DNA of 64,000 nt. It comes from Septoria linicola. Taxonomy: Eukaryota; Ascomycota; Dothideomycetes; Mycosphaerellales; Mycosphaerellaceae. The stretch is taken from the NCBI GenBank assembly GCA_024114885.1, contig CP099421.1, positions 1,302,001 to 1,366,000 of the forward strand, written 5' to 3'. Positions 1 to 10,175 of this stretch are shown one piece after another. Position 1 is the stretch's first letter. Each line of letters opens with the position of its first letter. The notes below the pieces were generated by a model, which was not told where the DNA came from, searched no databases, and was given only the letters and a program-made list of their open reading frames with translations. Position numbers and translations under genes: made by a program.

Positions 1-68
1 ATTGTGGCATCGTTCCTCCCCATGGGGTTGGGAAAGTTGGGGTCGATGTAGCCGCCTTGTCTTGACAT
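1..68 (-). CDS. N-terminal fragment of an unidentified protein, cut by the left edge
   Basis: A minus-strand ATG at 66-68 opens a frame that runs off the window after about 22 codons (MSRQGGYIDPNFPN followed by PMGRNDAT). The frame is open and the following 700 bp would be its promoter, shared with the 3' side of the kinase gene. The short hydrophilic start with a Pro/Asn-rich stretch resembles the N-termini of some fungal seven-helix membrane proteins such as the RTA1 group, but this is a weak impression and no domain is visible. Sequence beyond the left edge would decide it. Confidence 0.4.
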   Translation of the reverse strand, partial: MSRQGGYIDPNFPNPMGRNDAT

Positions 69-783
69 GTTGTTGGTAAGGAGCGAGCTTTCGCCAGTGC
101 GGTTTTAGTTCTGCGGGTGAGAGACGCGATAGCTGGATTTGTAAATCTTGTGCGCTTTGTAGCAGTTCTTAGATGTTGTCGCTCTGTCGTGTAGATGTTT
201 TTTGGAATTTTCGATCGACATCGCGTTGCGTTGACGACATGACTAGAGGATCCTCTTCGCATTCGCTTCACATGAGAGTACACATTCCCAATCCGGCAAC
301 TCGTATTGCACACACACTTTCAAACGCAAGAGCCTCTTCTGGAGAGCGCAAGTCAACTTACGAGTGCTCACATTGAGCGGAGGCCAAGGAATCACTACTT
401 TCACACTCATTCATTCGGCTCCATAGGACTAGCATTTGTGGACAGATCGTACTATCCATACACGACCATCCTTCAGGTCGTCTCGTATGACACGTACCTA
501 TTGTACCAATATGTGCTCATGCATATTTCCCAACAAGCGCCGCTTTTGCATTTCGCTCCCAAATCGTTGCTAATTATCCAGACCTTCAATAGAATCTGCT
601 ATCACTGTGCAAGAAGCTGTGTTGTGCCTGACAGTCTTTAGTTCTGCTCTATAGCTCAGCATCAAAAAGGCCCACTGCTTGCTAGATGAGGACATGTCGC
701 AAGGCGCGTGTGGTTCTGTAAGCGGCAGTGGTGTTGCTTCGGGAAGCTAAATCTCACGTCTCCAACCGATCGGGCGTATGTCT
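69..783. other. Intergenic region, left-edge gene promoter and kinase 3' side
   Basis: The short frames here (173-376, 306-641) have no recognisable domain and no splice structure. I read it as upstream sequence of the left-edge gene plus the 3' untranslated region of the PKA gene. Confidence 0.5.
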
Positions 784-2283
784 CTAGAAATCTGGGAAGG
801 ACCTCCCGTGTCTGCAGAATCGTCAGTACTGAATGCTTTCAAATTGCATGGCACCACTTACGGGTCATCACCACCCTGTCCGTATGCTTCGGTCTCTTCG
901 GGATACTTATCGAAGAGACTGGCGTCGCCGGCTCCGCCTCGGACCGGTGGCACATACGGCGCATCAATGTCTTTCTTGCCAAGACGATCCCATGTGACCT
1001 CTGCGAACCAGGCGTGGTTCATCACGTCCTTGCTACCTCCGTGGAGATTACCGAGTCGCTTCGTGAGGTCTGCAGTGATGAGTTTCGACAGCAGATCTTG
1101 TGCGTCTGGGTGAATGTATGGTGGGTACTTTACTCGGCCCTTGAGAATGTTTTCATAGATCTTGAGAGGGGATCCTGAATCCCAGAAAGGCGTGAACCCG
1201 GCTAGCATTTCGAAGATAAGAATACCCAAGCTCCACCAGTCTACACTCTTGTTGTATCCCTTACTGCTCACGACTTCAGGAGCAAGGTAATCTGGGGTGC
1301 CACAAAGTGTCCAAGTAATGTCGGGAACTTCTTTTGCGAAGCCAAAGTCAGTGATCTTGATGTGTCCATGTCGATCCAGTAGCAGATTCTCGGGCTTCAA
1401 ATCGCGGTAGATGATGTTCATGCTATGGAGGTATTCGAGCGCAAGCGTGACTTCTGCAGCGTAGAACTTCGCGACAGGGTTAGGGAAGCGCTAGGGATCA
1501 TTAGCCTCGCATGACTTCATCGCAATCCACAGAAGTACAACTCACTTGTGACTTTCGCAGCAGACTGAACAGCTCACCGCCTTCGATGAAATCCATGACC
1601 ATGTATAAATTCTTCGAATCTTGCCATGTTCCCCAGAGTGTTATCAGGAAGGGATGTCTACACCTTTGCAGCATCTTTCGCTCATCATTGGTATGCTCGA
1701 TCTGCTTCATTTTCACAACCTGTGCCTTCTTCAACACCTTGACTGCGTAAAAGCGCTGATTGTGCTTGCTCTGCACGAGATGCACTCGTCCAAAAGAGCC
1801 AGTGCCGAGTGTGCGCGAGATGGTAAAATCCTGAAGCGCATATTTGCCCTTGGTCTCGCGGAGAGGGTTTATGGTGGGCTTCTGTGCAGGTGCATTGATC
1901 TGAGGCACGTTCTGCTGGTCGCTAAAATTGCCTGACGAGTACCCGGAATCATGCTGAGAATTCTGGCCTGGCTGGTTGAGCAGGTTTGCAATGCTGGGTT
2001 GCACGGAGGTGCCCATAGCTTGTCCGTTTGCCTGCTGATTTGTGGCCGGCGTGACAGTCGTGGTGGAAGTCTGCTGCGGAGTGTCTGCCGCCGTCGCCGA
2101 AGCAGCTGTTTGCGACTGTTGCGTTTGTGAACGCTGCAACGTATCAGGGTCGGTGAATAGGTTGTTGCTGTTCTTGGTCGTGGATGGGGTGATTGGCGAG
2201 CCGACAGTGGGCGAGGTTGGTCCTTCGGACCCCTGCGACGAGTCCTTGGTGCGCTTCTTCTTGAGGAATCCGAGCGACGGCAT
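784..2283 (-). CDS. pkaC: cAMP-dependent protein kinase catalytic subunit (PKA-C)
   Basis: AGC-family Ser/Thr kinase, the effector of cAMP signalling. Three exons: 2283-1546, 1490-862 and 811-784, giving 464 aa; both introns (55 and 50 nt) have GT...AG ends and restore the family sequence across the junctions ([19 protein letters not shown]). The first ~200 residues are a low-complexity Ser/Thr/Gln-rich tail usual in fungal PKA-C. Then come the glycine loop (GTGSFGRVH), the VAIK-type lysine (YAVKVLKK), the catalytic loop (YRDLKPEN), DFG (ITDFGFAKE), the activation loop with the phospho-threonine site ([14 protein letters not shown]) and the AGC tail ending in SFPDF. I start at [10 protein letters not shown] because the in-frame extension upstream to 2460 looks non-coding. 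Other AGC kinases (Sch9, PKC) lack this tail arrangement, so PKA is secure; which paralogue is less so. Confidence 0.93.
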
Positions 2284-3773
2284 TACAGAGGCGTTGTTGC
2301 TGTCTGAGTCGGCGGGTTCCTTCCGCTTCCGTGGCACGCAGGGATCTGGATGGAAAGACTTGCGGGTCGCCAATTTCTCGCAGTTATCGTGTATGCGGAG
2401 TTGGAATGTCGGACAGAGTCCTGAGAGGCGGCTGGCCGGACAAGTGGTGAAGACAGGCACGCGGCCAAGTGCGGGACAAGCGATGTCGTCGCTACAATGG
2501 ACACAAAGAGCGGGCTCGTGGGCAGTCCAGCGGGCTGCTGAATGACGCTTTGCCCTTGTTCACCGAGCTGGGAAGTGACCCAAGCAATGCAGCTGATGCG
2601 TGACAGGATGTTTGAGCTTCTGCAGCAGGCTGTCTAATAATGTATCCGCAACTGCCACCACGCGCAATTCTGTTTGCGTGCAGATGACTAACACCTCGGC
2701 TTCCTGGCTATGTCCCGTCTGTATCTCGCGCTGCACAGTAGCACCAAGGGGATTGGTAGGTGGGGTGGGATGTGCTGGGGGAGGGAGAGATGCGTTGACC
2801 AGGAGCTCGTGAAGCTTGGTGCCCAATGGCCAGCTGCTGGCTACGTCGCTGTCGCAACGAGTGCGGTAGAGACACGCGGTGCGATGCTAGCAGGAGGAGA
2901 GGAACTGCTAGGAGGCTCGCTGCAGGACAAAGACACTGCTGCTGCTGCTGCTAGAGGAGAGCGGTGCTCCGCGGTGCTGCGTCGTAATGCAGGCGGAGAG
3001 AGTGGTGAGCGCGCGAGGTGTGAGGAATGCTGAGCTCGGTCTCTGACGTAGCGTCTGCCGTGTTTCTCTGGGTGCGAATGCTCTCGTTGTCGTTGTCGTC
3101 GACCGGATGCGATGGGAAGCGATTTCTCCACTCACAATAGTCTCGACCAGTTCTGGGCCTCTGATTAATGCGATTCCACGTGGCGGTGACAGGTGCAGTC
3201 GAAGCAGAAGCGTAGAGCTAACTAACTAGAGCAGGTCGCTGGTCGAAAGAGAGATGGAGAGCTGCGGGGGGCGGTGCGATGGCGCTCGATCCTTTGGTCA
3301 ACGGATCCGTCGTCGCGAGCATCTGCCTTAGGCAAATCATTCAAGACTGCCCGCTGCCATGCGATAGACAACGATGAGGTGGCTGTAGATCAATAAGTGC
3401 CATTGGAAAGCCTGCTTCTATTCTTATAGGTGAACCTGCCGACTGTCTGCATGCTACCTGGTCACTTGACAGCGAGGCCTGAACTTCGGCTTGGATCATT
3501 GTCTCACTCGGACCTGCACTCCGCCCGTTACCGAAGCAATTGATGAACTTGATAGACAGTGTCACACAGGCGCTGTGCCGCGCACCAGGTTCGCCATATG
3601 AATGCAAGTCAACGAGTGGTACCTGACTCCAACAAGCCTTCTACAAGCCTCTGTATATACGCTGTTGTCACGTCGGACTTGTCGAGTACTGCAACGCGGA
3701 AAGATTTACTCGCACAATGCCACTGTCCTGCTGACACCACCTCTATCACAGCCAAGTCACCTCAACTTCGGCT
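2284..3773. other. Long upstream region of the PKA gene
   Basis: About 1.5 kb with no convincing gene. It holds a short TGC/GCT triplet run near 2937-2955 and a CTAACTAACTAG motif at about 3217-3228 that recurs in two other promoters of the window. The predicted frames here (2560-2826, 2841-3131 and others) look like chance frames in GC-rich 5' UTR sequence. A long leader is common for fungal kinase genes. Confidence 0.5.
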
Positions 3774-4799
3774 CTACAGCTTACTCTCCTTCGCCTTATC
3801 CCTATTGTCCTGTGCCGCCTTGATTAATGCATACATGGTCTGTAGCCTAGGCATTTCGATGCCCTTCTCCCTTGCGATCCTGATCGGGTTGCCCAATATC
3901 ACTTCCAATTCCATCTTCGAGCCCTTCGACCAGTCGAGCCACATACTAGGTTTACTACCAGAACTGTTACGCTTCGTAGAGTCTAGAATCTTCTGCGCTG
4001 TAGCAAGTTTTGGAGGTAGAGGCTTTCCCAGCACTCTGGGAGCAGTATCAAGAACCTCATCAATAACGCCGGCCAGATGGCGCGAGAGCTCGGGATCAAG
4101 TGACATTTCTTGGTTGCCGCATCCGCCTGACAAGACAGAGGAGGGATTCATGGCGGCGTTGATGGCGATCTTGTGCCAGCGGACGAACTGTAGGCCAGCG
4201 TGATCGTAATCTTCTGCATCTGTAATGCCAGCTTCTTGCAACAATTTGACTATGCGGCCGTTGTTCTCAATGGCTGTCTTGTCGCTGTCCTTCGCTCCTG
4301 ATCCGCCCTGGTCAAGATGAGGAAGATATGGTCCGATGGATATTCTCGTCCATCTATTATGCGTGATGAGGCCATGTTCAGGCTGTGCAGCACTGGCGAT
4401 AGTTACCGCACTGAGTATCGATGCATTTGGAAATCGCTTTTGGTATGGCTCCTCCACGCCTAGTCCGTTCTGCACGAGCACTATACTGGTTCCAGGCGAG
4501 ACCAAGCCTTCCAAAAGAGCAGAATCATCACTGACATCTGGTAGTGCTTTCGTAGCAACAAGCAGATAGTCCCATTTCACTTTCGCACTTCTTGCATCAT
4601 CTGGTGAGCTGAAGACATATTCTGGCTTGAAGATCTGCTCGCCATATTTGGGAGATGTAACCTTGAATCCATTGGCCTTGACAGCTTTAAAGTTGGATCG
4701 GCATAGCGCTGAGACTGCTGTGTTCGACGCTGTTGCAAGTCGAGAACCGTAGAACGCCCCGATGGCGCCTGCGCCGACTATGAGAACTCGAGTTGGCAT
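3774..4799 (-). CDS. 2-dehydropantoate 2-reductase (ApbA/PanE family) with C-terminal SKL
   Basis: NADPH-dependent ketopantoate reductase-like enzyme, 341 aa, single exon. Residues 1-20 hold the Rossmann nucleotide motif (VLIVGAGAIGAFYGSRL); the middle has the family pattern LVATKALPDV and VLVQNGLGVEE; the C-terminal half has the helical dimerisation/catalytic domain with WHKIAINAAMNP, where the lysine is the expected catalytic residue. Known family members convert ketopantoate to pantoate on the way to pantothenate and CoA, but fungi carry several ApbA paralogues, so the substrate is not certain. The last three codons are AGT-AAG-CTG followed by TAG, that is S-K-L, a canonical peroxisomal PTS1 signal. 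Start at 4799 fits the Rossmann motif position. Confidence 0.88.
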   Translation of the reverse strand: MPTRVLIVGAGAIGAFYGSRLATASNTAVSALCRSNFKAVKANGFKVTSPKYGEQIFKPEYVFSSPDDARSAKVKWDYLLVATKALPDVSDDSALLEGLVSPGTSIVLVQNGLGVEEPYQKRFPNASILSAVTIASAAQPEHGLITHNRWTRISIGPYLPHLDQGGSGAKDSDKTAIENNGRIVKLLQEAGITDAEDYDHAGLQFVRWHKIAINAAMNPSSVLSGGCGNQEMSLDPELSRHLAGVIDEVLDTAPRVLGKPLPPKLATAQKILDSTKRNSSGSKPSMWLDWSKGSKMELEVILGNPIRIAREKGIEMPRLQTMYALIKAAQDNRDKAKESKL

Positions 4800-5077
4800 G
4801 TTGTGGTATGATGAGTGCTGCTTGCTTGCGTGATTCGTGAGATAGTAGAGTTTATGCCTCGGCAGTGGCGCCTGTTTTCGCTTGTAAGAAACTGATATTG
4901 CGACTGATAACGCTCAGCACAGTCAATAGGGCCGGATTTCTATACTGCTGAGCACTTCGAGCAAAAGAGAGATTATTGACTGCTGCTTGTCCATTGTACA
5001 TCATGGTGCCACTAGCATTAAGGATCTACAGGAATCTTCAGCACTTATCGTACCTTGACTTCTGCTCGAGCACGCGG

Positions 5078-7094
5078 TCAAAAGGTGGTTTGTGCCAGTC
5101 GACTCGCGGCATTTCGTGCATCAATTCTATCATCGTCGTCGTCCTCGGCAAGCTTGCCTAGACTGCTGGCAGAGCTTGGAGCCCGCTTTCTGCCACCCTC
5201 AGCAGCCTCTTCCTCCGGCTCTTCGGGCACTGCACCAGGCACTCCAGGAGCAAAGCTGCCGCTGATGCTTCTGTTTAGACCATCCGGACGTCTTGGTACG
5301 CCAGACCATGCATCACCCTTCGGGCCCTGGCTTGACGCCATGCTAGAGCGTCTAACGACAGGATGCGCCTCGCGGCCAAGTCTACTGAGTCCTCCCGAGG
5401 CATCGATGTTGCGAACATCAGGCCGGACTTGCTCAAGTGTAGCGAGCGTCCGGCGCTCAGCTTCAATCTCGCGAATCACATATTCGCGAATGGCTGTCCT
5501 CATTTCTCCCGCTGTCCGTGCAAACCACTTCCGCTTCTCAATGACCAGATTCTGGGTGACGCGTTGTGTCTTCTGCTGAAGATACGCTTCGTGGCTCCTC
5601 GCCTCGTCCAATGCCGATATAGCCTCATCTACCTTGTCGCGCTTCACACTAGAGCTTGCCTTCAACCTATCAGCGGCCTGAAGCTTGCTTCGTGTTGCAT
5701 TTTGTGCCTGGGCGAGCTCGCGGAGCAATATGTGTCGATTCGTAAGAGTTTCTTTCACAATGAATGCATCGCTGCTGTGGTACGCGAGAGGATCTGCTAA
5801 CGTTGTCGCCTCAGCGGTGCCTTGCGCAGAGTGAAAGTCACCCGTGTTCTGCACCACCTTGCCAAGCTTGCGATAGGCGTTCGCAAGGCCGCTGTGCTGT
5901 TCGTTGTTGGAAAGAGTGCTGATCTTGGTTCCCAGGTCGGACTCTGCTGTTCCAAGAGCTATTGCGAGTCAGCATACATTTGCACGTGCACAAGAGGTTT
6001 GAGCAACTCACATCGCCTGCTTTTCACAACTCTGTCGACCTTTTGCTGTGCATCCATAGAGCCTAGGTAGAAAGCCTTGACGATAGGCCTGCTCTCGAGC
6101 AATTCAGGCGTATCATCTGGAGGCGGTGCAAACTGCTTCAACACCTTCCTCCGCATACCTGTTGCGGCTTGCTTTTTGCGCACGACCGGACTGTAACCAA
6201 AGTCGCTCTCCACAAAGAAGACCATCTCCTCATCTCTCATAAGCACATCGTTTGAGCAGATCACATCAAGCCAGCGTTGTAAGGCCTTCTTCGTTATTCT
6301 CTCATCCTCATCGGTGCCCAGCCCCGCGCTCGTTGCTCCAGGCGGCACAGCAGGCACTAATGCTTCGGGATTAGAGGCAATTAGATGTGCGCCCAGCTTC
6401 TGGAACTCGGAGTGTTTGCGGCGTATGTCACGGAACTGTGTTGTGCGAAATGTGGGCAGGTTGGTCTGCATGCACTATTAGCACGAGTGTATGCATTGAA
6501 GCACATATAGCCTACCTGGACGTCGAAGCGCAAGATGGGGTCCTTTTTGTCTGACCTCTCCAGTCCAGTGATCTTAGCTTGGAGCTTGTACTGAGGCATA
6601 TGCTGTCGTTGCTGCTGCGGTGGCTGCACATTGTGATATCTGGCCGAGTTGGGTCTCCGAGTCTCCTCGCCTGGGCCTCCACGCTGTTGAGGCGGCTGAT
6701 GTGACTGTTCGTTTTGCTGAGAATGGGGCTGCCACTCGGTGTTGTGCTGCTGTTGCTGCTGATGTTCGCCGGATGACCAGCCCTCGCCATTCGCATGGTC
6801 ATGTCCTGCCCTGGGAAGCTGCACGGCGGGCGCAGGCAGCTCCTCTCGAGGCAGGCGATCGTCGCCAAAGCTCTGGCGGCTGGCTTCTGGCGACGAGGCC
6901 CACGGACTCTGCCCGCTGGGATACTCCATCGTAGGCGTCCGCTCGGATTCGCGGTACTCGGTCTCGAGGAAGTACCGTTCTGATTGGCGGCGCTGGAATC
7001 GAAAGAGCGTCGGCGAAGGCTCAGTGACCTTTTGTTTACCAGCGGCGTTGGAGCTGCCTGGAGTGGGACTGTATGCGTCGTTGTCGTGATCCAT
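5078..7094 (-). CDS. VPS17: Retromer sorting nexin Vps17 (PX-BAR)
   Basis: PX-BAR sorting nexin of the retromer SNX dimer, which acts with Vps5 in endosome-to-Golgi recycling. Exons 7094-6516, 6465-6012 and 5958-5078; introns of 50 and 53 nt with good splice ends; product 637 aa. The N-terminal ~190 residues are disordered and Gln-rich; the PX domain follows (YKLQAKITGLER, RFDVQTNLPTF, HSEFQKLGAHL, LVPAVPP), then the connecting segment FFVESDFGYSPVVRKKQ and the Vps5/BAR coiled region with ANAYRKLGKV, SSDAFIVKETLTNRH and AREYVIREIEAERR-like text. The tail (GGLSRLGRE, SSQGPKGDAWSGVPRR) matches filamentous-fungal Vps17. The start MDHDND is preferred over an in-frame upstream Met at 7172. It is divergent from MEF2 with about 200 bp between start codons. 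Confidence 0.93.
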
Positions 7095-7299
7095 ATCTGG
7101 CTGGCTTGGGAGGAACCGGCGGTCTTTTGGAAGCGACGACCGATGACATGGATTGGCAGTGAATAAGAGCACCTGAACATCAACACTTCTAGAACTCTAT
7201 TGCTTCTTTTGCTGCAACCCTTCGACTCGCGTGCATCTCATAGCTATACGCACTGAGATTCACTATCGTTTCTCGTTGATCATCGCCGACGCACGGGTA

Positions 7300-10080
7300 A
7301 TGCTGGCGCAATGGCTGCGTAGACAGCACCTCGTACGCCGGCGTGGCGCCCTCGAACAAGTCCGGACATTTGCTGTATCTGCGGCCACCAATGCTCAACC
7401 AACACAAGATGATGCTGCGGAATCGCGGACTCGCAATATCGGCATCATCGCCCACATTGATGCTGTATGTTGTACTGAACTCAGACGTCCGATCTTCATC
7501 TCACAAAAGGTAGGGCAAAACAACCACAACCGAGCGTATGCTCTTCTACAGTGGCTTTACGCGCCGAATAGGAGGTAGGAATCATTTCATCATTCCGCCA
7601 ACATTCCAAGTTTTGGCTGCTTATAAAATGTAGGAAGAGAGACGCGTCAAACCAGTTTCTAACATATCCTAGATGTGGACGAAGGCAGCACAGTCACAGA
7701 CTTTCTCCCGGCCGAGCGTGCTCGAGGTATCACAATCCAATCGGCAGCCATCTCGTTCTCATGGCCGCCATCTGCTGCAGCTAAGCAGCACCCGCTCAAG
7801 CCAGGCACGCCAAGATCATCTATCCCCCACAACATCAATCTGATAGACACTCCTGGTCACGCGGATTTCACGTTCGAAGTGCTTCGATCGCTCAGGGTTC
7901 TGGATGGCGCAGTATGCATCCTGGACGGAGTAGCAGGTGTAGAAGCGCAGACTGAGAAGGTCTGGACTCAAGCTTCGACTTATGCTATTCCTCGAATTAT
8001 CTTTGTCAATAAGCTTGATCGTGATGGCGCTGCATTCTCCCGCACTGTCACAGAAGTGGGAACCCGACTCGGCGCTTGGCCAGCCGTGTGTGGCATTCCG
8101 TGGTGGACCGCCGAAGGCCGACTGCAGGGCGTTGGCGATGTCGTTGGTCTTCGAGGGCTCAAGTATGCTGAAGGTGGAGATGGCAAGAATATCAAAGTAT
8201 TTGACCTTGCGCATCTACAGCAAGAAGATCCTCGGCTGGCCGCCGAATTGAAGAAGGCGCGAATCGCTCTAGTCGAACGGCTATCTGAGCACGATGACGA
8301 GATGGTGGAGAAATTCTTGGACGCCGATGAAGATCATGTTGCGATCAGTGCGAACGATATCACCGAATCGCTTCGAATATGTGTTTTACAGCAACCACAG
8401 CAGGTCGCACCGCTGTTTGCCGGAGCCAGCTTTCGCAATGTCGGGGTCCAACCTCTGCTAGATGCTGTCGTGGATCTACTACCATCACCAAGTGAAAGAC
8501 CTGATCCAGAGGTCAGTCTCAATTCGAGCATAAAAGGCGGATTGAGTGCTTTCTTGTCCGGAAAACTTGTCCTCGAGGCTCCGGAAAGTCGCAAAACATC
8601 TGGCAAGGCACTGAGCAAGAACTCTGCAGCCATGTCACTGCAGAAGCTCGAAGCGTGTGCGTTGGCTTTCAAGGTCGTGGCAGATGCAAAACGAGGAGTT
8701 TTGGTCTACGTGCGCGTGTACTCCGGCGCCATCAATCGCAACGCGGCTCTCTGGAACACCAATCTCATGAACACAGAACGAACACAAAGATTGTTGAAGA
8801 TGTACGCGAACGATGCTGTCGATATTGACACCATTGGTGCTGGTCAGATTGGCGTAATTCCAGGCCTGAAGTTCGCTAGGACTGGAGATACATTAATCTC
8901 ATATCAAGGAGCCAATCCAAAAACTGGCCCCCCTCCTCCAGTAAGCACATTACAGCTTCGGCCTATCAATGTGCCACCTCCGGTCTTCTTCGTTAGTGTG
9001 GAGCCGAACAGTCTGAGCGAGCAGAAGCAGATCACTGAATCTCTGGCACTCCTGTTGAGAGAAGATCCGAGCCTCCACGTCTCAATTGATGAGGAGAGCG
9101 GACAGACCCATCTATCTGGAATGGGTGAGCTGCACCTGGAGATTGCACGGGACATGCTGGTCAACGATCTAAAGGCCAAGGCACGTATTGGCAACATCGA
9201 GATCGGCTACCGGGAGACAATCACCCATGCCAGCGATTCAGTCACAGAGACCTTCGATCGAGAAGTCAGTGGTAAAAACGCGAAGGCAGCCTGCAGAGCA
9301 TCTGTGGCTCCCATCTACGAACAGAGCTCTGCAGAGGAAGGCAAGCACGACCACAAGTTCACGCTACACGACAGTAACCACCTTACGATCGCGACCCCAT
9401 CGCTCCACAAGGACGGCTCGCCTGTGGACGAGGAGCAGTCGGGGCTACCAGACGACTTGCCTTTGCCCCTCGTTCTCCAATCACTGCGCAACGGCGTTTC
9501 GGCAGCGCTAGCTCGAGGTCCGGTTCATGCTTATCCAGTGCACTCCACGAATATCACCATCCATTTCAACCCCACCGAACACGTATTCGCCAACACCACT
9601 CCATCGGCACTCTCGTCGGCAGCGCGTCTTGCTGTCCAGTCAGCTCTCAAGTCTAGCGCTGGCCTATCAGAAACCGTCCTCATGGAGCCCGTCATGCTCG
9701 TCACCATCTCTGTGGACGAGGATTCTCTCGGCTCAGTAGTGCACGACATATCGTCAGCACGCGGCGGGTCGGTGGTGTCACTTGGTGCGGACGAAGAGGG
9801 TGCTTCATCATCACAAGAAATTGATGCAGCCAGGATTTACACGCCACCAGATCCATTCGCAGGCAGCAGCAGCTCTTCCAAGACTGACATGGGAGGTGGT
9901 AATAGCATGAGGCAGGTTGTGGCAAGAGTCCCATTGAAGGAAATGGTGGGATACTTGAAGCATTTGAGAAGTCTGACAGGCGGCAGAGGGACGTTCACTA
10001 TGGCTGTTGACCGCTTCGAGAAGATGAGTGGGCAGCGACAAAGGAACGTGGTGAATGAGATGAGAGGGGACTACGCATGA
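7300..10080 (+). CDS. MEF2: Mitochondrial elongation factor G2 (ribosome-recycling GTPase Mef2)
   Basis: Translational GTPase of the EF-G2 type, acting in mitochondrial ribosome recycling. Exons 7300-7464, 7514-7574 and 7673-10080, 877 aa. The small middle exon encodes the P-loop continuation, so the spliced text reads [14 protein letters not shown], then [11 protein letters not shown]. Further G motifs are DTPGHADF (G3) and NKLDRDGA (G4). Downstream lie domain II, domain III ([10 protein letters not shown]), domain IV (IGYRETI) and domain V ([11 protein letters not shown], the fold of EF-G domain V). The N-terminus ([14 protein letters not shown]) is basic and fits a mitochondrial presequence. 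Domain IV carries long insertions typical of Mef2 rather than Mef1. It converges on BOR1 with 95 bp between stop codons. Confidence 0.93.
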
Positions 10081-10175
10081 TCAAGTCTCTCTCGGAAATG
10101 TATGACCATGGTATAGGATAGATAGACATGTACAACAAACTGAGAGCTCCCAGATCCTGGCCATGCGTCTATATG

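Noticed and set aside
2560..3131. Several overlapping frames upstream of PKA, some Ser- and Arg-rich
   Set aside because: They overlap on both strands in GC-rich sequence containing a TGC run, share no family pattern, and fit a long 5' leader.
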